From: Streptomyces spiramyceticus
Lineage (GTDB): Bacteria > Actinomycetota > Actinomycetes > Streptomycetales > Streptomycetaceae
DNA length: 64,000 nt
Direction: 5' to 3'
Assembly: GCF_028807635.1 (NCBI RefSeq)
Contig: NZ_JARBAX010000002.1
Location: forward strand, 310,001 to 374,000
The notes beneath the pieces were generated by a model that saw only the letters and a list, made by a program, of their open reading frames with translations, was not told where the DNA came from and ran no database searches. Shown piece by piece: positions 24,410 through 34,853 of this stretch. Every line of letters starts with the position of its first letter. Within the stretch, counting starts at the first letter, position 1. The position numbers were made by a program, and so were the translations under genes.

Positions 24410-25657
24410 CTGGCTGGCTACATAGAAGACCGATGGCTGAAGAAGCGCCCCAACCCGAAGACCGGCAAGCGCGAACGCACGGCGATGTACGGCAAGTGCA
24501 CCCGCTACCGCGTCAAGGGAATCCCCGGCGTCAAGGACCGCTCGTTCGACACCCTCCAGGACGCCAAGACCTGGCTCGCCCAAGCTCAGACTGACGCGCG
24601 CCGAGGTGAGTTCGTCGATCCGCGCGACGGGGCCATCTCCCTCAAGGACTACATCGAGACGCACTGGTGGCCCACCCAGAGCGGAGACCCCTCCACCATC
24701 GAGCGCATCGAGCAGCGGGTGCGTCGGCACATCCTTCCGCATCTCGGTGCCCAGCCGCTGAACGGCGTGGGCACGGAGACGCTGCGCAATTGGAAGAAGC
24801 GGCTGGAGAAGGACCTCGGCCCGACCTCGATCCGTCTTGTCTGGGCGACGCTGTCCAGCCTCCTCCAGGCCGCCGTCGAGGACCGCCGACTCGCACGCAA
24901 TCCGTGCCGCTCCAGCACGGTCGGTCCGCCGGCTGCCGCACCCGGCAGGGTCGAGGCGTGGCCGCCCGAGCGTGTGCTGGCCGTCCGCGCAGCCATGCCG
25001 GAACGCTACCGGGTCCTTGTAGAGATCGGAGCCGGCCTGGGACTTCGGCAAGGGGAGGCGCTCGGGCTGAGTGTGGAGGACATCGACTTCGCCAAGGAAG
25101 TCGTCCATGTCCGGCGCCAGGTGAAGATGGTGCGAGCGAAGCTGTGCTTTGCGCTCCCCAAGGGCCGCAAGGTCCGAGACGTGCCCCTGCCCAAAAGCGT
25201 GGCCCGAGCCATCCAGCGGCACATGGAGCTCTTCGCACCAGTGCCGGTCACCTTGCCCTGGGACGACCCGCGTCCCCCAGAGACGCCTGTGGAAGCCAAA
25301 CACCGTCGGCCGAGGACGTACAGCCTCCTGGTGACGGGACGCGAGCGGAAGGCGATCAACCGGAATTTCTTCAACTCCTACGTCTGGAAGCCGGCCCTGG
25401 CCGGAGCAGGCGTGATCGCTCCGCTGCAGGAAAGCACCCCGGACGGGTCCCGAGTGTGGGAGCCGTCCCGGGAGCACGGCTTCCACGCCCTGCGCCACTT
25501 CTACGCCTCCGAGGAACTGGAGGCCGGCGAATCGGTCGTCTCCCTGGCACGATGGCTGGGACACTCCGACCCCGGATTCACCTTGCGGAAGTACTCCCAC
25601 TTCCTACCCCGGGCGGGCGCACGGGGCACCGCCGCCATCGACGCGGTCTTCGCGTAG
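24410..25657 (+). CDS. int: Site-specific integrase (tyrosine recombinase), probable CTG start
   Basis: This encodes about 415 residues. A perfect AAGGAG (24398-24403) stands six bases before CTG 24410, which starts L-AGYIEDRWLKKRPNPKTG, the N-terminus typical of pSAM2-type integrases; no ATG, GTG or TTG lies between the upstream stop (24371) and there. The first conventional start, ATG 24485, would lose 25 residues. The arm-binding region is followed by a SAM-like core domain and the catalytic domain with Arg in GAGLGLRQGEALGL, HALRH in HGFHALRHFYASEEL, His in LGHSDPGF and Tyr in TLRKYSHFL, all present. It should integrate and excise the element; the attachment site was not found. Confidence 0.9.
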   Translation: MAGYIEDRWLKKRPNPKTGKRERTAMYGKCTRYRVKGIPGVKDRSFDTLQDAKTWLAQAQTDARRGEFVDPRDGAISLKDYIETHWWPTQSGDPSTIERIEQRVRRHILPHLGAQPLNGVGTETLRNWKKRLEKDLGPTSIRLVWATLSSLLQAAVEDRRLARNPCRSSTVGPPAAAPGRVEAWPPERVLAVRAAMPERYRVLVEIGAGLGLRQGEALGLSVEDIDFAKEVVHVRRQVKMVRAKLCFALPKGRKVRDVPLPKSVARAIQRHMELFAPVPVTLPWDDPRPPETPVEAKHRRPRTYSLLVTGRERKAINRNFFNSYVWKPALAGAGVIAPLQESTPDGSRVWEPSREHGFHALRHFYASEELEAGESVVSLARWLGHSDPGFTLRKYSHFLPRAGARGTAAIDAVFA

Positions 25658-25726
25658 CCTCGGCCCGGAGGGCAGCGTCCGCAGGAGCCCGGCTCAGGCC
25701 CAAAGTCCCAGAGAAGTCCCACAGGT

Positions 25727-25781
25727 GCCGCCGCACCCCTTCCTGACCCGCTGCCTTGCAGGTCAGAGAGGGTGCGGCGGC
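25727..25781. terminator. Bidirectional two-tier hairpin between integrase and murA
   Basis: GCCGCCGCACCC (25727-25738) pairs perfectly with GGGTGCGGCGGC (25770-25781), and inside it CTGACC (25743-25748) pairs with GGTCAG (25761-25766). It sits between convergent genes 10 bp beyond the murA stop and most likely ends both transcripts. It also marks the junction of island and core chromosome. Confidence 0.75.
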
Positions 25782-25790
25782 GTTCGTCGT

Positions 25791-27320
25791 TCAGATGTCG
25801 CGGAAGATCTCGATCTGCGCGCCCACCGAGTTGAGGCGTTCCGCCAGGTCCTCGTAACCCCGGTTGATCACATAGACGTTGCGCAGTACGGACGTACCCT
25901 CCGCCGCCATCATCGCCAGCAGCACGACCACCGCGGGCCGCAGCGCCGGCGGGCACATCATTTCGGCGGCCCGCCAGCGCGTCGGGCCCTCCACCAGGAC
26001 GCGGTGCGGGTCGAGGAGCTGGAGGCGGCCGCCGAGGCGGTTGAGGTCGGTCAGGTAGATCGCGCGGTTGTCGTACACCCAGTCGTGGATCAGGGTCTGG
26101 CCCTGGGCGACCGCCGCGATCGCCGCGAAGAACGGCACGTTGTCGATGTTCAGCCCGGGGAACGGCATCGGGTGGATCTTGTCGATCGGCGCCTCCAGCT
26201 TGGACGGCCGTACGGTGAGATCCACCAGGCGCGTATGCCCGTTGTCCGCGGCGTACTCGGAGGTGCGGTCGTGGTCGAGGCCCATCTCCTCCAGCACCGC
26301 GAGCTCGATCTCCAGGAACTCGATCGGCACCCGACGGATCGTCAGCTCGGAGCCCGTCACGACGGCCGCGGCGAGCAGGCTCATCGCCTCGACCGGGTCC
26401 TCCGAGGGCGAGTAGTCGACGTCCACGTCGATGTTCGGCACGCCGTGCACGGTGAGGGTGGTCGTCCCGACGCCGTCGACCCGTACGCCCAGCGCCTCCA
26501 GGAAGAAGCACAGGTCCTGGACCATGTAGTTGGACGAGGCGTTACGGATCACGCTCACGCCGTCGTGCCGCGCAGCCGCGAGCAGCGCGTTCTCGGTCAC
26601 CGTGTCGCCGCGCTCGGTCAGCACGATCGGCCGGCCGGGCCCGGTCGCCGGCTCCACCACCGCATGGTAAATCCCCTCCGTCGCCGTGATGTCCAGGCCG
26701 AAACGGCGCAGCGCGATCATGTGCGGCTCGACGGTCCGGGTGCCGAGGTCGCAGCCGCCCGCGTACGGGAGCCTGAAGTGGTCCATCCGGTGCAGCAGCG
26801 GGCCGAGGAACATGATGATGCTCCGCGTCCTGCGCGCCGCCTCCGCGTCCATGGAGTCCATGTCGAGACGGGCGGGCGGCACGATCTCCAGGTCCTTGCC
26901 GTCGTTGATCCAGCGGACGCGTACGCCGATGGAACTCAGCACTTCCAGAAGGCGGTACACCTCCTCGATGCGCGCCACCCGCCGCAGCACGGTGCGGCCC
27001 TTGTTGAGGAGCGAGGCGCACAGCAGCGCCACGCACGCGTTCTTGCTCGTCTTCACGTCGATCGAGCCGGAGAGGCGTCGCCCGCCGACCACTCGCAGAT
27101 GCATCGGTCCCGCGTACCCGAGAGAGACGATTTCACTGTCGAGAGCCTCACCGATACGGGCGATCATCTCAAGGCTGATGTTCTGGTTGCCCCGCTCGAT
27201 GCGGTTCACGGCACTCTGGCTGGTACCGAGTGCATCGGCAAGCTGTGTCTGTGTCCAGCCCCGATGCTGACGGGCGTCACGGATGAGCTTGCCGATGCGT
27301 ACGAGATAGTCGTCTGCCAT
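25791..27320 (-). CDS. murA: UDP-GlcNAc 1-carboxyvinyltransferase fused to an N-terminal XRE helix-turn-helix
   Basis: This encodes 509 residues from ATG 27320. MurA transfers enolpyruvate from PEP to UDP-GlcNAc, the first committed step of peptidoglycan synthesis, in the cytosol. Residues 7-65 (LIRDARQHRGWTQTQLADAL, then TSQSAVNRIERG) form a Cro/C1-type DNA-binding domain absent from ordinary MurA. The enzyme part from residue 75 keeps the Lys of SKNACVALL and the catalytic Cys in AGGCDLGTRTVEPH, so activity is expected. It corresponds by context to SCO5998. A dyad lies 12 bp before its start and a matching one before acnA, suggesting the fusion, or another regulator, controls both. Confidence 0.9.
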   Translation of the reverse strand: MADDYLVRIGKLIRDARQHRGWTQTQLADALGTSQSAVNRIERGNQNISLEMIARIGEALDSEIVSLGYAGPMHLRVVGGRRLSGSIDVKTSKNACVALLCASLLNKGRTVLRRVARIEEVYRLLEVLSSIGVRVRWINDGKDLEIVPPARLDMDSMDAEAARRTRSIIMFLGPLLHRMDHFRLPYAGGCDLGTRTVEPHMIALRRFGLDITATEGIYHAVVEPATGPGRPIVLTERGDTVTENALLAAARHDGVSVIRNASSNYMVQDLCFFLEALGVRVDGVGTTTLTVHGVPNIDVDVDYSPSEDPVEAMSLLAAAVVTGSELTIRRVPIEFLEIELAVLEEMGLDHDRTSEYAADNGHTRLVDLTVRPSKLEAPIDKIHPMPFPGLNIDNVPFFAAIAAVAQGQTLIHDWVYDNRAIYLTDLNRLGGRLQLLDPHRVLVEGPTRWRAAEMMCPPALRPAVVVLLAMMAAEGTSVLRNVYVINRGYEDLAERLNSVGAQIEIFRDI

Positions 27321-27331
27321 GACGGCAGGCT

Positions 27332-27347
27332 ATCTCACATATGAGAT
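27332..27347. promoter_or_regulatory. Dyad ATCTC-N6-GAGAT next to the murA start
   Basis: ATCTCACATATGAGAT has five-base arms around six bases, 12 bp upstream of the murA start. The same layout recurs at 27632. A repressor bound here would block murA transcription or initiation. Confidence 0.55.
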
Positions 27348-27631
27348 GTGGGATTCCTGGGACGCGCCGGTCAACTGACGGGGTGAAATGTTCCGGTTGA
27401 AGCGGAAAAGGCGGGAAGGGCCGAGACGCGACTTGAGGTCGGTGAGCCGCATTCGTGCCGCTGTATGCGTGCGGACGTAATGCCGTCCGCGCCGAGCTTG
27501 AAGGCCGCTCCGGATGCGCGGGTGAGGAATGTGCTGTCGGGGCTCGCCGCGGGTCTCCTTCTCGGGGCGGAGAATGAAAAGGGCGCAGGCGTGGTCCGGG
27601 CATGACCGAGTCGAGGCCATGTACTAGTGTT
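27348..27631. other. Middle of the murA-acnA intergenic region
   Basis: This stretch between the two dyads has no convincing gene on either strand. It should hold the divergent promoters; I cannot place their -10/-35 elements with confidence. Confidence 0.4.
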
Positions 27632-27647
27632 ATCTCGACATCGAGAT
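27632..27647. promoter_or_regulatory. Dyad ATCTC-N6-GAGAT upstream of acnA
   Basis: ATCTCGACATCGAGAT, extended by T and A on the outside into a perfect eight-base-arm dyad (27631-27648), lies about 130 bp before acnA. It shares arms and spacing with the dyad at murA. Confidence 0.6.
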
Positions 27648-27690
27648 ATCTGCCGAAGGCGTACCGCAGCCGCCGACCGCTAAGGGTGAC

Positions 27691-27709
27691 CTAAGTAAGT
27701 CTCACCTTA
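27691..27709. promoter_or_regulatory. Iron-box-like site upstream of acnA
   Basis: CTAAGTAAGTCTCACCTTA matches 14 of 19 positions of the actinobacterial DmdR/IdeR iron box (TTAGGTTAGGCTCACCTAA). It lies 68 bp before the acnA start. Iron control would suit an Fe-S enzyme; binding is inference. Confidence 0.45.
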
Positions 27710-27710
27710 G

Positions 27711-30509
<2,799 letters not shown>

Positions 30510-30525
30510 GCATCACCGCTTGAGC

Positions 30526-30568
30526 CCCGAAGGGCCGCATCCCCGCGCAGGGGATGCGGCCCTTCGGG
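30526..30568. terminator. Strong hairpin between acnA and the GH92 gene
   Basis: CCCGAAGGGCCGCATCCCC pairs over 19 bases with GGGGATGCGGCCCTTCGGG around the loop GCGCA. It lies between convergent genes and can serve both strands. Confidence 0.9.
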
Positions 30569-30580
30569 CGTTTGCCCGCG

Positions 30581-33500
30581 TCAGGACAGCAGCTCCACCT
30601 CAGCCAGCGATGCCCCGCCGCCGCTCACCAGCCGGTAGCGCTTGTACGTACCCGGGTCGTCCACCGTGAACGCACGGGTCTGCCGGTCCCAGGCGAAGGA
30701 CTCGCCCGAGCGCTTGTCGACGTCGGTCCACTTCTCGCCGTCGTCGGAGCCCTGGAGCACCCAGCCCGTGGGGGCCTTCGTGCGGTCCGACGAGGTGAGG
30801 GTGTACTGGACGGCTCGCGCCGGTGACTTCAGGGGCAGTTCGACGGACTCGAACTGCCCCTGCGTGGCGGACGAATTGTCGAAGAGCGCCCCTGATCCGC
30901 TGATCACGTCGGACGGCGGCGTCGGCACCTTGTCGTCCTGGGTGATCGAGACGGGCGCGGCCTTCTTGCCCGTACCCCAGGCGGACGGCTTCGCGCCCAT
31001 GTCGAACTCCAGCGTGCCGCCGCGCGCGAGCAGGTCGTGCGGGAGGGCGGTGGACTTCCAGGACTTGCCGTTGACCTTCAGGCCCTGGACGTAGACGTTC
31101 TTCGCGCTGTTCCTGGGGGCCTTGACCACCAGGTCCCGGCCGTTCTCCAGGTGCACGGTCGCCTTCGTGAAGAGCGGCGATCCGACGGCGTACTCGCCAC
31201 TGCCCATGACCAGCGGGTAGAAGCCGAGCGCCGAGAAGAGGTACCAGGCGGACTGCTCGCCGTTGTCCTCGTCACCGTGGTAGCCCTGGCCGATCTCGCT
31301 GCCGGTGTAGAGGCGGGAGAGGACCTCGCGGACCTTCTCCTGCGTCTTCCAGGGCTGGGATGCGGCGTTGTACATGTACGTCGCGTGGTGGGCGACCTGG
31401 TTGCTGTGGCCGTACATGCCCATCCGTACGTCACGCGCCTCCGTCATCTCGTGGATGACGCTGCCGTACGAGCCGGTGAACTCGGGGCTTGCCGTCTCGG
31501 GGGTCGAGAAGTAGCGGTCGAGCTTGTCGCCGAGGCCGGAGCGGCCGCCGTAGAGGTTGGCGAGGCCGCGGGAGTCCTGGGGGGCGGTGAAGGCGTAGCC
31601 CCAGCCGTTGGTCTCGGTGTAGTCGTAACCCCAGATGCGCGGGTCGAACTTCTCGCTCGGCACCCGCCAGTCGCCCTTGAGGTCACGGCCCTGGAAGAAG
31701 CCCGCCTTGTCGTCGAAGAGCTTGACGTAGTTACGGGCGCGGCCCAGGAAGTACGCCGACTCCTCCTTGTAGCGGGCCTTCTTCGTCTGCGCGTAGAGCA
31801 CCTGGCCCATCTTCGCGAGGCCGTAGTCGTTGAGGTAGCCCTCCAGGGACCAGGAGAGGCCCTCGTGCGTCTCGGTGGACGCGTACCCGAGGAAGGGGGA
31901 GGTGTCCATGCCCTTGCGGCCGACGCCCGAAGAGGGCGGTACGACGGTGGCGTTCTTCAGCGCCGCTTCGTACGCCGTCGTGGCGTCGAAGTCGACGCCC
32001 TTGACGTACGCGTCGGCGAAGGCCACGTCGGACGAGGTGCCGGTCATCAGGTCGGCGTAACCGGGGGAGGACCAGCGGGAGATCCAGCCGCCGTCCTTGT
32101 ACTGCTGGACGAAGCCGTCGACGAGCTTGCCGGCCTTTTTGGGGGTGAGGAAGGAGTAGGCGGGCCACGTCGTCCGGTAGGTGTCCCAGAAGCCGTTGTT
32201 GACGTACACCTCGCCGTCGACGATCTTCGCGCCGGTGTGGGTGGGGGTGTCGGGGCCGGTCTGCGGGGAGAAGGGGCTGGCGTACTGGTTCTTGGAACCG
32301 ACCTTCTCGAAGCCGGAGTTGGGGTAGAGGTACAGCCGGTAGAGGCTGGAGTAGAGGGTCGTCAGCTGGTCGCGCGTCGCGCCTTCGACCTCGACGCGGC
32401 CGAGGATGTCGTCCCAGGCGTCCTGCGCGCGGGCCTTGATCCGGCCGAAGCCGGCGGAGCCGGGGATCTCGTCGGCGAGATTCCGCTTCGCCTGGTCGAC
32501 GCTGAGGAGCGAGGTGGCCAGGCGCAGGGTGACGGTGCGGTCCGCGCCGGCGTCGAAGCGCAGATGGCCGGTGACGCCTTCGGAGGACGACGAGGTGACG
32601 GGGGCATCGAAGACTCCGTACACGAAGAGCCGCGTCGCACCCGTGGAGAGTCCGCTCTTGACGTCCGAGAAGCCGGTGAAGGAGCGGGTGGCGGGGTTGA
32701 GGGTCAGTCCGCCCTCCTTGGTGACGTTGTCGAAGATGACGCTCGCGTCGTCGCCCGGATAGGTGAACCGCATCATCGCCGCGTGGTCGGTCGGGGTCAT
32801 CTCGGCCTTGAGGCCGTTCTCGAAAGTGACGCCGTAGTAGTGCGGCTTCGCCGTTTCGTTGCTGTGCTTGAAGGGCAGGGCGCGGGCGGTCCTGGAGGTG
32901 TCCGGGGTGCCGGCCGCCGCCGACGGCATCAGCTGGAAGGTCTGCCGGTCGCCCATCCAGGGGCTCGGCTCGTGGCTGGCGCTGAACGACTGGAGGGCCG
33001 GCAGGTTGTCGGCGTTGTTGGCGCGCGCGTAGTCGTACAGCCAGCTCTTCGACGCGGCGTTGGTCACCGGCGTCCAGAAGTTGAAGCCGTGCGGGACGGC
33101 GGTGGCCGGGAAGGTGTTGCCGCGCGAGAACGATCCGCTGGAGTTGGTGCCGCGGACCGTCGACGCGTAGTCCGAAAGGCGGTCGAAGCGCTTCTCGGGG
33201 GCCTTGGGGGCGATCGTCACATCGTCGATCCAGCCCTGGAACTTCGCCGGGCCCTTGGCGGAGTCGTACGCCACCAGGATCCGGTCGACGGTCCTGCCCG
33301 CCGCCACCGCGCCGATCCGGGACGCGACCTGGTTCCACTGATTGACGTAGAGCCGCTTGGCGGCGCCCTGGCCCTGCGGGCTGAGGACCCCGCCGTGCGC
33401 GTCGACGGCCTTGAGGTCACTCAGATAGGTGCCGTCGGTGAAGGCGAGGTCCACCGACACGTTCGTGGCCGGGTAGTTCAGGTCGGTCTCCGGCAGCGAA

Positions 33501-34396
33501 GGGAACACCCGGTAGGAGAGCTCGGTGTCGCGAGTGATCGCCGTATCGACGTCGAAGACCTTGTTGTACGAGTACGCCCGGCCGTCCGGCTTGTGCGTAC
33601 CGGCGTAACGCAGTGCCTTCTTTCCGGTGAATCCCGCGTTCGCCTTCGCGGTCGGCGAGCCGCCGGGACCGCGGTCCACGTGGCTGCGCATGTCCTCGGG
33701 GACGGGCACGCTGGTGTCACCGTTCGAGAACTGAACGTCGGCCAGCTGGGTGATGTTTGCCGCGCCGTTGTTCTTGGTGATCTCCAGGCGGTAGTGCGCG
33801 TACGCGGTGTCGCTCTGGAAGTCGTACGTCTTCGTCTCGAAGCGCTTCTGGAAGCTCTGGCCCTCGCGGGAGTCCAGGGTCTTCCACTCCTTGCCGTCGG
33901 CGGAGGCCTTGAGCGTCCAGTCCTTCGGGTCACGCTCCGGGGCGTCATTTGCCGAAGTCAGGGCGTATGTCACGACCTTGACCGGTTCGTCCGTGTCGAA
34001 CTCGACCCAGGCCGTGGGCTCGAAGGCCAGCCACTTGGTGCCCGGCTGGGTGTCGACGAGATTCTCCTTGATCTCGCCGCCCGGGACATTCTCCGCACTC
34101 GCGCGCACGTCCGTGACGTGGTCGGTGACATTGCCCGGTATCCCGGAAGTGAAGCCACCGTCGACGCCGGATGTCCGCTTGGAGCCGTCCGGTCCGGTTT
34201 CCACAGTATTACGCCATTCCGGCTGAGGTTCGTCCGCCTCGAAGGAGGAGCTGAACGCGCGCTCGGGCGGTGCGGGTTCGGCGGGCTGGGCGACGGCCGC
34301 GGAAGGGGCCGTGACGACGAGCAGAAGGGCGGCCGCCGCGATGGCGGCCGCTGTGCGGCCTTGTCCGTGCCGAGGTCTGTGCTGCATCCCGGACAT
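30581..34396 (-). CDS. Secreted GH92 alpha-mannosidase with discoidin-type binding domains
   Basis: This encodes 1,271 residues from ATG 34396, four bases after AGGGGAG. A signal peptide (AAIAAAALLLVVTAPSAAVA) exports it. An F5/8 type C-like domain follows (about residues 75-235, with WTLKASADGKEWKTLDSREG), then the GH92 N-domain and catalytic barrel, with NNGFWDTYRTTWPAYSFL and GYHGDEDNGEQSAWYLFSAL carrying the catalytic acids. A second discoidin-like domain closes the protein (GWVLQGSDDGEKWTDVDK). GH92 enzymes are Ca-dependent exo-mannosidases acting on mannans or N-glycans. It diverges from ngcEFG. Linkage preference cannot be read from sequence. Confidence 0.93.
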   Translation of the reverse strand: MSGMQHRPRHGQGRTAAAIAAAALLLVVTAPSAAVAQPAEPAPPERAFSSSFEADEPQPEWRNTVETGPDGSKRTSGVDGGFTSGIPGNVTDHVTDVRASAENVPGGEIKENLVDTQPGTKWLAFEPTAWVEFDTDEPVKVVTYALTSANDAPERDPKDWTLKASADGKEWKTLDSREGQSFQKRFETKTYDFQSDTAYAHYRLEITKNNGAANITQLADVQFSNGDTSVPVPEDMRSHVDRGPGGSPTAKANAGFTGKKALRYAGTHKPDGRAYSYNKVFDVDTAITRDTELSYRVFPSLPETDLNYPATNVSVDLAFTDGTYLSDLKAVDAHGGVLSPQGQGAAKRLYVNQWNQVASRIGAVAAGRTVDRILVAYDSAKGPAKFQGWIDDVTIAPKAPEKRFDRLSDYASTVRGTNSSGSFSRGNTFPATAVPHGFNFWTPVTNAASKSWLYDYARANNADNLPALQSFSASHEPSPWMGDRQTFQLMPSAAAGTPDTSRTARALPFKHSNETAKPHYYGVTFENGLKAEMTPTDHAAMMRFTYPGDDASVIFDNVTKEGGLTLNPATRSFTGFSDVKSGLSTGATRLFVYGVFDAPVTSSSSEGVTGHLRFDAGADRTVTLRLATSLLSVDQAKRNLADEIPGSAGFGRIKARAQDAWDDILGRVEVEGATRDQLTTLYSSLYRLYLYPNSGFEKVGSKNQYASPFSPQTGPDTPTHTGAKIVDGEVYVNNGFWDTYRTTWPAYSFLTPKKAGKLVDGFVQQYKDGGWISRWSSPGYADLMTGTSSDVAFADAYVKGVDFDATTAYEAALKNATVVPPSSGVGRKGMDTSPFLGYASTETHEGLSWSLEGYLNDYGLAKMGQVLYAQTKKARYKEESAYFLGRARNYVKLFDDKAGFFQGRDLKGDWRVPSEKFDPRIWGYDYTETNGWGYAFTAPQDSRGLANLYGGRSGLGDKLDRYFSTPETASPEFTGSYGSVIHEMTEARDVRMGMYGHSNQVAHHATYMYNAASQPWKTQEKVREVLSRLYTGSEIGQGYHGDEDNGEQSAWYLFSALGFYPLVMGSGEYAVGSPLFTKATVHLENGRDLVVKAPRNSAKNVYVQGLKVNGKSWKSTALPHDLLARGGTLEFDMGAKPSAWGTGKKAAPVSITQDDKVPTPPSDVISGSGALFDNSSATQGQFESVELPLKSPARAVQYTLTSSDRTKAPTGWVLQGSDDGEKWTDVDKRSGESFAWDRQTRAFTVDDPGTYKRYRLVSGGGASLAEVELLS

Positions 34397-34622
34397 GTGA
34401 CTCCCCTTGGACAACGTTGTCATGAGCGGTTCACGGGGTCCAGTAGGGAGTCAAGTCACCGATGGTGTCAAGGGTGTTGTACGCGGCAGGGGAGACGAAG
34501 GGGGCGCGCCGGTTTTGCGCAGCCGCACAGGCGACTACGTGCGCCTTCCAGATATCCGCGAGGTCTCAACTCGGGAAAGACTGCCGCCCAAACCTGCTTT
34601 CGATCTTGCTCAGCTGGCGGGA

Positions 34623-34638
34623 AGTGGACTATACCTGT
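34623..34638. promoter_or_regulatory. DasR-like operator (dre) upstream of ngcE
   Basis: AGTGGACTATACCTGT matches 12 of 16 positions of the DasR consensus AGTGGTCTAGACCACT. DasR is the GlcNAc/glucosamine-6-phosphate-responsive GntR repressor, and the downstream transporter handles chitin-derived sugars, so the context fits. Confidence 0.55.
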
Positions 34639-34784
34639 CGGCGTCTGCAACGCCGCTTTCTGGCAGCGGGCCAGGGGGACGGGGACAGCGTGGGAAGTCG
34701 CCTCGGGCGGCTGCCTGACGCTATGTTCCGTATCTTCTGCAACTCTGCACGACCCAGCGTCATTTGACCGCGGTGGCGGGGCCC

Positions 34785-34798
34785 TTCGCCTAGGCGAA
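34785..34798. promoter_or_regulatory. Perfect 14-bp palindrome before ngcE
   Basis: TTCGCCTAGGCGAA lies 56 bp before the ngcE start, a good position for an operator. The cognate regulator is unknown; the ROK regulator encoded nearby is one candidate. Confidence 0.4.
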
Positions 34799-34853
34799 TA
34801 TCGACGGGTGACCGGTACACCGCCTGAGTCCTGGAGAAGGCGAGGACTTGAGC

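Larger units (their letters stand above)
34397..34853. promoter_or_regulatory. Divergent regulatory region, GH92 gene / ngcE
   Basis: This 457-bp region separates divergent starts and holds no convincing gene. It contains a DasR-like site (34623-34638) and a palindrome (34785-34798) described separately; promoters for both directions should lie here. Confidence 0.5.
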
